Below are positions 25,801 through 36,240 of a stretch of 64,000 nt of DNA, piece by piece (position 1 is the first letter of the stretch; every line of letters begins with the position of its first letter). Location of the stretch: NCBI RefSeq assembly GCF_024713975.1, contig NC_091116.1, positions 12,058,986 through 12,122,985 of the forward strand, in the 5' to 3' direction. This DNA comes from Paralichthys olivaceus (lineage: Eukaryota; Chordata; Actinopteri; Pleuronectiformes; Paralichthyidae). The notes below the pieces were generated by a model. It did no database searches, was not told where the DNA came from, and saw only the letters and a list, made by a program, of their open reading frames with translations. Both the position numbers and the translations under genes were made by a program.

Positions 25801-27435
25801 TTCGGTGGATGAGAAGATGACTGAGGACAAACTAACCTGGAAATATCCGAGCAAGAAAACAGCCGCTCCTATTCCAACGTAGTACAGGGCAAATTTGGTC
25901 ATTTCATATTCGATGTCCAGAATCCTGAAATAAAGAGCACAGATACAGTAAATAACGACTGCATTGGGACTTTAATCCGATTAAACACAAATAACAGATT
26001 TAATAATTAAATCTACTTCAGTAGCTGTATATAAGTCATCTCTCAAAACATCCTTTTTTTTTTGTCATTATAGTTTTTTTTTATCCTTCACTGTTTTTTA
26101 TTTTAATATAGCCTCATGAAGCTAAAAAAAAGTGCCTTAAAAGTGATTATCATCATTATCATTATTTTATTATTATTATTATTATTATTGCATTTCTCAC
26201 CCACACGTCAGGCCCTTCAGCGGAACAAACATTTCCCACGTTGAGTTGTGGCTCCAGGCCGACTGGTTGAGCGCTGCAGTGTAGTTCTTCTTCCACTGGA
26301 TGGTGTTGTTCACGCACTCCTTTCTGCTGTCGCTCAGCTCATTGAGCTCAATGTCATACTCGATGAATGTGTCTGTGAGCAGGCCGAACACCAGCAGCAT
26401 GAGTGGCTGGGCCGAGCCATGCAGCACCGCACACACACTGCCTGTCACCATCATCAGCACCTCTCTGCACATGGAGAAACGGAACTGGACACACATGGGA
26501 CACGACATGAGGAGGATGGAACAAGTGATGACAAGTGTCAGAGTGTGAGGGAGACAAGTGTCTTACCAGCTGAAAGAAGCCGACCCGTATTGCCGGTTGT
26601 TCTGCGTTTCCCTGAGCTCTGTGATGGAAAGAGAATATCAAGATTACACATGAGATCAAATAAAGGATCCAGAGACTCAGCTGCTGTATTTGACTTACTT
26701 CTCATCCTCCTTGGAAGTTGTCATTGTCCTGCACAGAAGAGAAAAGAACATAGGAGAGAGCTGCAACACATATTCTTTATGTAGGAGGCTGCAAAATACC
26801 TGCTTGATGATTTAATGCATGATTAAAATCAGAGTGTTTTATGAATCCCTGCTGCTCATGATTAATAAACAATCAAATTCAACTTTAAAAAAAATAAATG
26901 TTTTAATTAAAAAAATAACAATAAACAATAGTATAAAAACATAAGTAAAAAAAAACTGCCTGCAAAGCACACATGCACACATCCGTGATCATTTCTTGCC
27001 TCAGAGATAATATATAGATTTCTCTTTCTAGTATCTGAAAGTTGGATTCCTGGTAAATGGGGTTAATGACCCTCATTGCATGAGTCTCCTGTCTCTTATT
27101 TACCAGCTCTCTTCATATAGCGGCTACACGTTGAGAAACCTTGCATATAGCTGCTAAAATACTCTCCACCGATCTAAAAACAATTTTTCTACAAAAATTA
27201 CACAAAGATGACTTTACTTACATGTAGGAGACCGCTGGTTCTGCAAAACAAGAATTAAAAAATATGAATTCAAATAGTTTTATATAGTTTTATCATGATC
27301 AGAGAAATAATGAAGCATCTACTCTGTAACGAAAATGAAAAGTAAAAGTGGATTACCGTCCTCGGAACCCTCATAGCTGTGGTTTTCCTGTCCCAGTCTT
27401 TTAATGCTTTGCAGTTTCACTGATCCAGTCGGCAT
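16867..27435 (-). CDS. abcb11: Bile salt export pump, ABC transporter B11
   Basis: A full-length ATP-driven pump that, by family knowledge, exports bile salts across the hepatocyte canalicular membrane. Twenty-eight coding exons were placed with GT/AG sites and matching phase: 27357-27435, 27222-27240, 26699-26728, 26567-26618, 26201-26484, 25837-25924, 25426-25559, 25171-25342, 24957-25081, 24704-24878, 24378-24491, 24181-24291, 23985-24110, 23412-23615, 23153-23323, 22725-22926, 22571-22640, 22224-22344, 21967-22137, 21778-21882, 21518-21679, 21219-21422, 20464-20705, 19839-19995, 19271-19468, 17955-18161, 17514-17660, 16867-17067. They total 4071 nt (1356 residues). Walker A 480-488 (GPSGAGKST), signature SGGQ 585-588, Walker B ending D608-M609. 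Second site: Walker A 1148-1156, signature SRGQ 1255-1258, Walker B D1278-E1279. Four N-glycosylation sequons crowd the first extracellular loop (exon 5). It ends VTTGAPIS, like human ABCB11. Teleosts can carry two copies (abcb11a/b); which one this is cannot be told here. Confidence 0.96.
26146..26190. repeat. ATT-rich microsatellite in abcb11 intron 5
   Basis: A run of ATT/TTA triplets ending about 10 bp from the donor of coding exon 5 (exon edge at 26201). Its length could vary without touching the exon. Confidence 0.85.
27060..27072. promoter_or_regulatory. Candidate IR-1 nuclear-receptor (FXR/RXR) site in abcb11 intron 2
   Basis: GGGTTA-A-TGACCC: two inverted hexamer half-sites separated by one base, the IR-1 arrangement bound by FXR/RXR. 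The left half differs from RGGTCA by one base and the right half fits TGACCY. It lies about 360 bp inside the gene from the start codon, in the intron between coding exons 2 and 3. Mammalian ABCB11 is a classic FXR target through an IR-1 in its promoter. GTTAAT also resembles half of an HNF1 site, so HNF1 is an alternative reader. Function is inferred from motif and context. Confidence 0.4.
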
Positions 27436-28009
27436 GGTGACTCATCTACGACGTCCAAAAGCAGAATAATTCGTCAAAATTCTAATTCCACCTCAGGAGG
27501 TATCACTATGGCACATTTACCCACATGAGAAAACTCTCCTTCCTATCCTTGATTGAAAATGATCATGGGTTCACAGAGAAGTCTCTGGTCCACTGTCCTG
27601 ACATGCAGTCTCCCAGCTTGTTGTGGTTGAGGCAGCACAGGACAACACTGTGTGCCTTGGCAGAGATTCACGTGCTCTTATTGAACAGAGTTGGGTTGGA
27701 ACTCGGGGTCAGAGTGTTTTGTTTGAGGGTAAGTGTCCTGTCGGTTTATGGTGCCCAACAGGCCACTCACCTCGCAGGAGCAAACATTTTAACCTGCCGG
27801 GACCCTCACAGCCTCAACATCTGAACGTGAGCCATGTGTTTACACAGGTGACAGCGTCACATGAATGGGATGTGATGCAATATATACACATGCTTCCATC
27901 TGGAAATCTTTTGCTAAAGAATCATGTATGTGGAAACCGTTCATGTCAATGTTCACAGAAAAATAAAATACTTCAATCAGTCAAATACTGTTTATAATGA
28001 TGGATGTTA

Positions 28010-28140
28010 TACCATACTATAAGGATTTTTTATGATATTTTGGATGCCATATAATACTATGATGTGTTTTTGTATGCTTTTTGATGACATATATATTGTA
28101 TATATAGTATATAGTATAATATATAGTAGTTTGATGACAT
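28010..28140 (-). repeat. Diverged, reversed copies of the 38-bp minisatellite unit
   Basis: The words TTTTTTATGATATTTTGGAT and GCCATATAATACTATGATG resemble the reverse complement of the unit in the 30271-30786 array (TTTTTTATCATATTTTGGAC, then GACATACTAACCTATGAC). A forward-orientation relic also appears at about 28467-28510 (GTCATAGTATGATGTCCAAA). Confidence 0.45.
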
Positions 28141-28779
28141 AGATTGTCAGATAAAATGGCTCTTATGCCTAAACTTTTCACCTTTTAAACATAAACTAAC
28201 CACAGCCGGTTATGCATTCAAAACAAACGTGAAACATTTTTGCTGTTTTCTAAAGTGAACTTTCACTGGAGCATAAAGAATCAACATTCATTCTGTTGTC
28301 TTTGTGCTCCTCCCATAGTGTTAGAGAACTTAACCTCAGAGCTTTATTCCTTACATCATTTTAATATTACATGCTAATGTTTAAAATAGGGGATGGCAGT
28401 AACACGGACATAAAATAATATTTAATCTAATCTTATTGAATATTTTATCAAATGTCATCATGAACACGTCATAGTATGATGTCCAAAATGACGTAAAAGC
28501 ATCTCAGTATGTCAAGTGTGGTTTTAATTTGATTGATGAAAATATCTTCAAACTAACAAATCACTCATTCAATCTTTAAATAGAATTACTAATAAAAACA
28601 TATACAAACTCCACCCCCGCGAGTCTGTCTAACTTGGTATATTCCAAGTTCCCCTTCTCCATATATCCCATTGGACTCCTCCTCTTCCTGTTTGCCAGTC
28701 GGTACTTCCGCACGGATGCGGAACTGCGTGGATGCGGAGCCCATAGATCTTCATGATGTAAATACTGTTTGAAATATCA

Positions 28780-30142
28780 ACCCAGTTATTAGATCTTCTG
28801 TGTGTTCGACGTGTCGCTGCACATTTTTCATTGTTCACTTGTGTTTTAGAGGAAAACTCGTCTCATTAGTTCCTCACGTCAATGCTAAGCTAAGCTAGCA
28901 TCACAAGCTAACCGCACCTGAGCGTGTGTGAAATTCTCATGTAAACACTTGATCACTTGTTTTGTCCTAAACTAACTAAAGTACGTCCAGTTGACTCTGA
29001 GGAAACATCTGGAGATGTATCTTCATATAATATATAATAATATACAACAATGATCAGCTTTTCATTTCCATCAATATCAAAGTAACACAAGTTCAATACA
29101 CATAGTTGGTTTCATAGATTTGTATTGTGTGAACTCAGTGAGGAGAAATAACACAGGATCGATCTACATCATTCAAATATTCTGAAAATGGGAATTTAAA
29201 CTCAAAATTACAGTAATGTAACATTTATCGTGTTTTTTATATTGAAATGTTTTTCATAATGTATTTATATTATTATTTAGATATAATTGATTAACTTTAA
29301 ATTAACTTCTAATAACTAATGTGGCATTTATTGAGATCATTCTCTGTGAATCTTATTAAGAGAAACAAGTTCTCATCAGTTTATATCAACAATTATCTCC
29401 ATTAATGTCTCATTATTACTTGTTGAGCTGTTTTGCTCCTGAATGAGGATTTTGCTTTCAAACACTTGATAAATATGGGCTATACAATTAGAATTTGATG
29501 GACTGACTGAGAACGACAAACACTCGATAAATAGTACAACATTTTACAGACATGACGCAGATCTACAATGTGTTTTACCTCCTCATTGTTTTCACAATGC
29601 ATAACCATTATATTGATATATATTGGACATCATTATTGATATTCTTGTATTGCTCAGCCCTAATTTGACCTTTATTAGAATGTTAATGTCACCGTTTGAG
29701 CTCCATCTAAATGTATTTTATATGAACTAAAGTGACTCAGTTGAGTCACAAAGACATCGATAGACGCAATTGAAAATGTTAAAGTAGAGTCTATCTATTC
29801 TATGAATATCCTGTTATAATTCAGCTTCTTACTGGACCAGATGGACATTTTGCCCAAAAGTTGAACTCTTTCATTTCCTATCCCTGTGGTTGTAGTTTAT
29901 ATAGGAACATTTGTTACCACCTAAAAATGGAACAGCAGTGTGTTAGCTTGTAAAAGTAAAATTCAACTGTAATATTTGGATTTGAATTATTTTATAATTG
30001 TATAATTATAATTGTATTTGAGATTGTTAGATTAGCTCAAGCATGAAAAGTCAGTCAACAAAACAATGTTGTTTTGAGCCAAGCAAGTTAAAACTGGAAA
30101 TGCTGTGACACACTTAACACTCAGAAGATCTAATCAATGGTT
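28780..30142. mobile_element. Candidate non-autonomous element with terminal inverted repeats
   Basis: TTAGATCTTCTGTGTG near 28786 is matched, inverted, by CACTCAGAAGATCTAA near 30120. The similarity continues more weakly for about 25 bp inward. The 1.3 kb between them is AT-rich and has no reading frame for a transposase. Target-site duplications are not clear, so the superfamily cannot be named and the call is tentative. Confidence 0.35.
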
Positions 30143-30270
30143 TGTTATTTTAGGTAAAGCAGTTACAGAGGAGACCCCACACGGAGCCACCAGGAGCCGG
30201 AGCTGCTGCCAGGAGCCACCATGAGGTGACCACTGCATAAAATAGCCAAACATTTATAAGATGTATATTA

Positions 30271-30786
30271 TGTCGTCCAAAATATGGAAAAAAGTCATAG
30301 GTTAGTATGTCGTTTAAAATATGAAAAAAAAAAGTCATAGGTTAGTATGTCGTCCAAAATATGATAAAAAAAAAGTCATAGGTTAGTATGTCGTCCAAAA
30401 TATGACAAAGAAGTCATAGGTTAGTATGTCGTCCAAAATATGATAAAAGGTCATAGGTTAGTATGTCATCCAAAATATGATAAAAAGGTCATAGGTTAGT
30501 ATGTCGTCCAAAATATGACAAAGAAGTCATAGGTTAGTATGTCATCCAAAATATGAAAAAAAAAATCATAGGTTAGTATGTCGTCCAAAATATGATAAAA
30601 AAGTCATGGGTTAGTATGTCGTCTAAAATATGAAAAAAAAAATCATAGGTTAGTATGTCGTCCAAAATATGATAAAAAAAATCATAGGTTAGTATGTCGT
30701 CCAGAATATGAAAAAAAGTCATAGCTTAGTATGTCGTCTACAATATATTTAAAAAAAATCATAGGTTAGTATGTCGTCCAAAATAT
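30271..30786 (+). repeat. 38-bp minisatellite array, about 13 copies
   Basis: Units begin with TGTCGTCC (variants TGTCATCC, TGTCGTCT) at 30271, 30308, 30348, 30389, 30427, 30464, 30502, 30540, 30579, 30617, 30656, 30695, 30732 and a partial one at 30772. The period is 37-41 bp. Most of the length variation sits in an internal poly-A stretch, and the GTCATAGGTTAGTATG part is almost constant. Confidence 0.95.
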
Positions 30787-32249
30787 TCTTTCATGTTTGG
30801 AGGGAGAGGCTGCAACATACAGCTTCACCACCAGATGTCACTAGAGTCTACACATTGTATCAATAGTGTTGTATTGCCCAGCCGTACCAAACACATATAT
30901 ATAAATATATATATATATATCATTTGATTGAAAACTGAAAAAAAATCTCTCAACATCAAATATCCACAGTGAGTTGTAGTTGTACAAACACTAAGCTGTG
31001 TGAATTGATGGAGAACACAACCCTGACTAACTGTGACTCTTATTTCCTGCAGATCTCCAGCTGTCTGTCTCAAGCTGAAGGCCTCTCACAGCAGCACAGA
31101 GCGAGTTGGACCAAAAGACGAGATAAACGACGATTGCTCCCCAAAAGATGTGGCAGACTCTGGCTCCAAATGCACAAGATGGAAGCTTTTGTGTCCTGGA
31201 TATTTTGGCATAAATTCTGCCCAGCTCACGATATGATGCTATTAAGATGTTGTTTGATCCAATTCGTGGCAACCATCACTCATTGAAAGATCATGTTATC
31301 CCCATACAAGCTGGCATGTTCCAACCAGACAGACAATTTTAAATTTAATATGTCGCTGCCACGTGGGAGTTACCATCACTCGCAATAGCACAACCTCAAA
31401 CATGCCACCGCTGTCCAGGCTTCCTTACCCACAATCACACAATGGAACCTGTGTGAACACCTAAGAGCTGTCACGGTACAACCACACATCATAGATTATA
31501 AATGGCAGCAGAATGATCAGTATATTCAGGATTAAAGTTGCAATATGTTACACTCAACACTGGACAGTATATGTGGATGGAATCAGATCCTGTTTGTGAG
31601 CAATTTGCACTTAAAAATTCACCTTCAGAGAAAAAAAGGCTTCGGGGATTGAATGTAGGATTTCATCTCATTGTGTGTTTTCTTCAGCCGTTTCCTGTAT
31701 GTTCCTGCTCATCCCTTGAGAAAGGACGTTTCAATGTTCATATCTAAGACTTTCATTCCTTAAGGAAAATATTTTTGCACAAGAAATGGTAGGATAGTGT
31801 ATGTTTTTAATCGATAATGTCGAATCCATTTCTAATCCAAGCAGGTAACGTGACGTATTGAGTCGGTATGTCTGTGGTCTTAGATATTTGTTCTTGTGTA
31901 GTATGCTTTTTCTTTTTTTAACATGATTTTTGTATTTTACAGATTTTATAGTTTATTTCACTTTGCCTCTCTCCTATCATTATTCATAATCTCACATTTT
32001 CTGAATCTAATGATAGACTGCGGTCTGGAAACAATTATTTACGTTAATGGAATTGTTTTTGTGAATGTCCCAGTTCTCAGACTAAACTGAGTGTATCTGT
32101 ATCAGATACGAGAATGCTGCCCGAGTGATTTTGAACGCTGTGGTACGTCTCAGACGTTTGTCATCAAACTCAATCTGTAAATGACCATGTAAACTTTGAC
32201 TTAGAGGTTCAGTGTGTAGGAGCTAGTGGCGTCTCGAGTATTAGATCCA

Positions 32250-32500
32250 TTTTGAAGAAAAGTAATTGTGAGATTTCAAGAATTAATTCGTAGATTTACG
32301 AGAATTAAGTCATAGTATTATGAGAATTAAATAATACAAAGTCTTAATATTATGAAAATAAAGTTGCATTTTTATGAGAATTAAGTCAAAATATTACAAA
32401 GATAAAATCCTAATTTAGAAGAAAAACATAATATTATGAAAATGAAGTTGAAATTTAACGGGATAAAACTCATAATATTATGAGAATGAAGAAAATATTT
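32250..32500. repeat. AT-rich degenerate tandem repeat
   Basis: Successive ATTATGAGAATTAAGTC-like units about 28-30 bp apart. It is the same family as the block at 14600-14880. Confidence 0.6.
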
Positions 32501-35300
32501 TGTGGTGCTGATGGGCCAAAATTCATTGGTTATTTGTGAAATCAATGACACAAAGGGAAATATAATTGTGAATATTTTAAACTGCCAGAGATCAGACTTA
32601 ATCCCACACACTGGTCCTTTAATATTCAGGATCTAAACGCCTGGTTCTGTTTCTCGGAACAAATTAGCGGTGACGTCATTTAAAGAAAAGTGCTGTTGGT
32701 GTAAAGTGTTGCATGTATCAGCAGGTTTCCCTGAGCACTTTAAAACACAGTGAACGTCTGCGTCCAGCTGTTCTAACATCTGTTAACACCTGCAGTGCAT
32801 GCTTCTGTACCTGAGTGCAAGAACTCAAAGTGTCATATTCTTAACCTATCATATCTTTCCAAAGTGATTTTAATTTGTGTGGAAATATTGATGATTGTTT
32901 TGCGAGTTGTTTTATCCGTGGCCGTACTGAATGTAATCTATTGTGTGACATATCACTAATGATGTATGCAAGAAAAGAAGCACTACCATGTTTAAATAAA
33001 GACCCACTGCACTGTTTTTAGATGGAAGAGAAGCAGAATATTCTCTATTCATGGAGTTCTTTACTTTACACTTTGCTCCAGACCCCCCTCGGACTGATGG
33101 ACAGTGTGTGATCCACATACACAGAGATGAATGTCCTGATTGTTGGGTCTGACTGGTTCTGACTTTGTCATGTGATTGAGATTAGCAGCTAATATGTTTA
33201 CAGGGCACGTCTGAATTCAGGGAAGAGAGTCGCTGATCAACTACACAGACAAACATGGACGAGGTGTGTTGCCGTTTTCCCAGACAGAAACATATTTCAG
33301 GATGTGATTTGTGAAAGTAGAATCTCTCATTGAAGTTTATATTTTTCTTTCTCTGTAAATATATATAAATGTAAAACTAGATGGCACTCACTAGAGTTTA
33401 TACCCCCGCAGAGGCCCAACAGTTCCCTTATGAAATCACATATAAATTCAAGAACAACCTGCGATGATCATTTATTTTATTTCTCCACTGGAACTTTTAC
33501 AAGCAGCATATTTCCAATGTCAGCTCAAACAAGTGTGTTTGAATAATGAAATGAATAACACATCTCCTATAAGGCTGCATTGGGATTATTACTGATTGAA
33601 GAAGCATTTAAAAAGAATAATGCAAACCTTGTTCCCAGTCATATTAAACTTTATGAGCTGATGGTAAAGAAAGTACAATTCAAAAAAAGCATTTCATTTG
33701 TTTTGCATTTTAGTTTTCAAATGAAATCAAGGCTCACTTTAAAAAATAAACCATCAGATTCTGTTTAAAAATGGAAGCCGAATAAAGCTGAAATTATATC
33801 TTGATGTGTTTGTAAGAAGTTGATTGAAATTATTTTTCATTCTTGTTGGTGTAAAGATCCACTCAGGAGTTTTTAAACCATCTCCCTCTTCTTCCTATTT
33901 AAAGCAGTTTAATCATTAACCTCTGTCTTCACATCTTGAACTCAAGTAGCTTGGGCTCAGATGTGTTCTGCTTGTGCTCAAACACTAAGATATTTAGCTG
34001 TCAGAGTTCCTGTGCCCCAGATATTCAACAATATTCCCTCAGCATTGTTGCGTAGTTGTTGTTGTGCCAGTCGAAAGATGTTTAACTGGCAAAGGTGCAC
34101 AACAAACATGCTTTTGTTTTTGCCACAGTTTATATCTGCGGCCAAATGCTATGTGTTACTAAGCCCTGCCCGAGGTGTTTATGTTTTTTGCTCATACCTC
34201 GGATTATAGGTGGCGGCTAATGCTGAAAACACATGCTGCTGTTGTGCTTAACCCCATTAGCACTTGTGTAAAAACAGAAAAATAGGCAAGTATCACACAC
34301 ATGAGGAACAACAGTGATGAGACAATAGTGATTAGAGGAGGCGTGGATTACCCTTAATCTGCAGCATCTTTGTGTTTGTTTAAAGGGTCAGATCTGCTCA
34401 TTATTAAGCAGATCAGCCCCCTGTCATCCATTCAAACTGGAAACTCAGTGCAAGAGGCGAGAGGTGTAATCTGCTTGTTGGGAGATTATAAAAAACAATC
34501 CAAGTTTGTGTTGGAGCGGGTGTCAAAGGGGTTTGGTGGCTGATCTGCCCTCACATGGACATGAGTCACAATCATGAAGATCACAGGGAGAATTACTAAC
34601 ATAATTACCCAGATGATCTGATGAACAGATGTCTGCGAGCTTCCTCCTGTCTTCTGACAGGCCCTTCCCAGCCTAGCAGCCCCTCTGAGTGCTTTATCCA
34701 CCACTGTCTTCTCTGTGAGGTATACTGAGGAAATGTTGTTTTTTCTGTATTCAAATCAAATGTAGGGCTGTTGTGTGTGCAGCTGTGCAGAGTGGACCTG
34801 TGCAGCCAGATGATGGCAGCATTTCTGCAGCTTGTTCTCACTCTGAGGCCTCTGACGCATTTGCTTTAGTCATTCCCCCTCTATGGGATGGCTGTTTTTC
34901 ATTCAGCAGGAACACTTTGTAAATATGCAGCGCAAGAATATAAAATCACACAGAAATCAGAGTCGCCTCTCAAATCAAATCCTTTTTTTTTATCTATTCA
35001 CAGAAACATCAAAAAGATCCTAAATATAATTATTACCAAAATGTTGTCATGTTTGAAGAGAGGAGGAACTGGGGGAGGAGATACGGGGTTCCAGAGAGGA
35101 ATACCTACTGGTTTAAAAACACATCTTACGTAACTGGTGGAAGCCTGTGTCAGGGTTGTTTATAGTTTTCCTGCTTCATAAATGAATAATGTTTACAATC
35201 CAGCATCATGTCGACATTTCAAATCCCCATTAATCCAAATGGCCTGTCGATCATAATAAAAGAGAAGAACGTTATTAAACGGTGCAATAAAACACAATTA

Positions 35301-35303
<3 letters not shown>

Positions 35304-35333
<30 letters not shown>
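35304..35333. repeat. CA microsatellite
   Basis: An uninterrupted AC run about 900 bp upstream of the irs2 start codon. Confidence 0.9.
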
Positions 35334-35338
<5 letters not shown>

Positions 35339-35459
35339 TGTATATGTAGTAGAATAACAACACTGTTCAAATGTATTCTTTTTGACTGTAATAAAAACAT
35401 ATGTTTATATCATAGATGGATGGATAGGTAATTAGATAGACAGATGATATGGATATTTG

Positions 35460-35803
35460 GATGTGTTTTTGCATAGATACAAGTGTATTTAGATAGATAC
35501 AAGTGTATTAACGTATATTTAAGTGTTTTTACATATATATATAAGTTTCTCTACATACAGATATAAGTGTATTTGCATGGAGGGAAGTGTTTTTGCATAG
35601 ATACAAGTGTATTTGCATAGATACAAGTGTATTTGTATAGATATAAGTGTATTTGCATAGATACAAGTGTATTTACATATAGATATAAGTGTCTTTACAT
35701 ATAGATATAAGTGTCTTTACACAGATAGAAGTGTCTCTACATACAGATAGAAGAGTATTTGCATGGAGGGAAGTGTTTTTGCACGGATAGATGGACGTGT
35801 TTG
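35460..35803 (+). repeat. 20-22 bp minisatellite with octamer motifs upstream of irs2
   Basis: A degenerate array of the unit GTGTATTTGCATAGATACAA and variants (TTTACAT, TATAAGTG). Four units hold a perfect POU octamer, ATTTGCAT, at 35571, 35611, 35651 and 35757. The array ends about 45 bp before the first CCAAT box of the irs2 promoter. Confidence 0.8.
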
Positions 35804-35839
35804 TGTAATATATCGTGTTTCATGAGGATATACAGCCTC

Positions 35840-36060
35840 TGTGTTGTCCAATGGGCTCCTGATCTTTTCCGTTTCTGCATGACGGGGCAGCTGGAGGAGC
35901 AGGGGCGGGGTTTGCTGGCGGTGGATTCTTGAATGAGCCAATGGGCGGCGGCGCAGCGGCATGATGGACAGGCACGGCCCCCCTCAGCAGGCCCCGCCCC
36001 TGTATGACAGCGTTTTATTCTTATTTTAGAGCAGCAGCAGCGTCACATGTTGTTTTTCTC
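35840..36060 (+). promoter_or_regulatory. irs2: irs2 promoter region
   Basis: Two CCAATGGG boxes (35848 and 35938) and two GC boxes (GGGGCGGGG at 35902-35910, CCCCGCCCC at 35992-36000) lie 240-400 bp upstream of the irs2 start codon in CpG-richer DNA. No clear TATA box was seen. A TCACATG E-box (36043-36049) followed by TGTTTTT resembles the E-box and FOXO-type elements reported for mammalian IRS2. That parallel is inferred from motifs alone. Confidence 0.55.
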
Positions 36061-36240
36061 CAGGATCACATCGCTCCCTGTTCGAATCCCTGCGCGCTCC
36101 GGCTCCTGTGCGGCGCACACACGCTTCATCATGGATTAGAATAAACCGGATCCGCTTCAGAGTTTGTTTTCTTTTGCTTCTCCGAGGAGAAAAAGGGGGG
36201 ATTTTTATTGCTTCTCTGCAACTTGAGAGGAAGAGGAGAC

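Larger units (their letters stand above)
27436..36240. other. Spacer between divergent abcb11 and irs2 genes
   Basis: About 8.8 kb without a recognisable gene. Contents in order: abcb11 5' flank; minisatellite-related copies near 28010-28140 and 28467-28510; a candidate inverted-repeat element at 28780-30142; a 38-bp minisatellite at 30271-30786; AT-rich repeats at 32250-32500; a CA microsatellite at 35304-35333; a 20-bp minisatellite at 35460-35803; and the irs2 promoter. An open frame near 31033-31236 follows an acceptor-like TTTCCTGCAG but matches nothing I know. Confidence 0.5.

Noticed and set aside
30271-30786. CRISPR-like array
   Set aside because: There are no unique spacers. Each unit is repeated whole at 37-41 bp and varies in a poly-A stretch, and the context is a vertebrate genome. 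It is a minisatellite.
31033-31236. Possible exon after an acceptor-like TTTCCTGCAG
   Set aside because: The peptide matches nothing recognisable, no donor or partner exon is evident, and neighbouring sequence looks like degraded repeat.
36070-36110. B-box-like GTTCGAATCC suggesting a tRNA gene
   Set aside because: No A box at tRNA spacing and no cloverleaf; it sits in the irs2 5'UTR.
36208-36240. Upstream in-frame start for irs2
   Set aside because: It would add 11 residues (MLLCNLRGRGD) absent from known IRS2 proteins; MASPP at 36241 is the homologous start.
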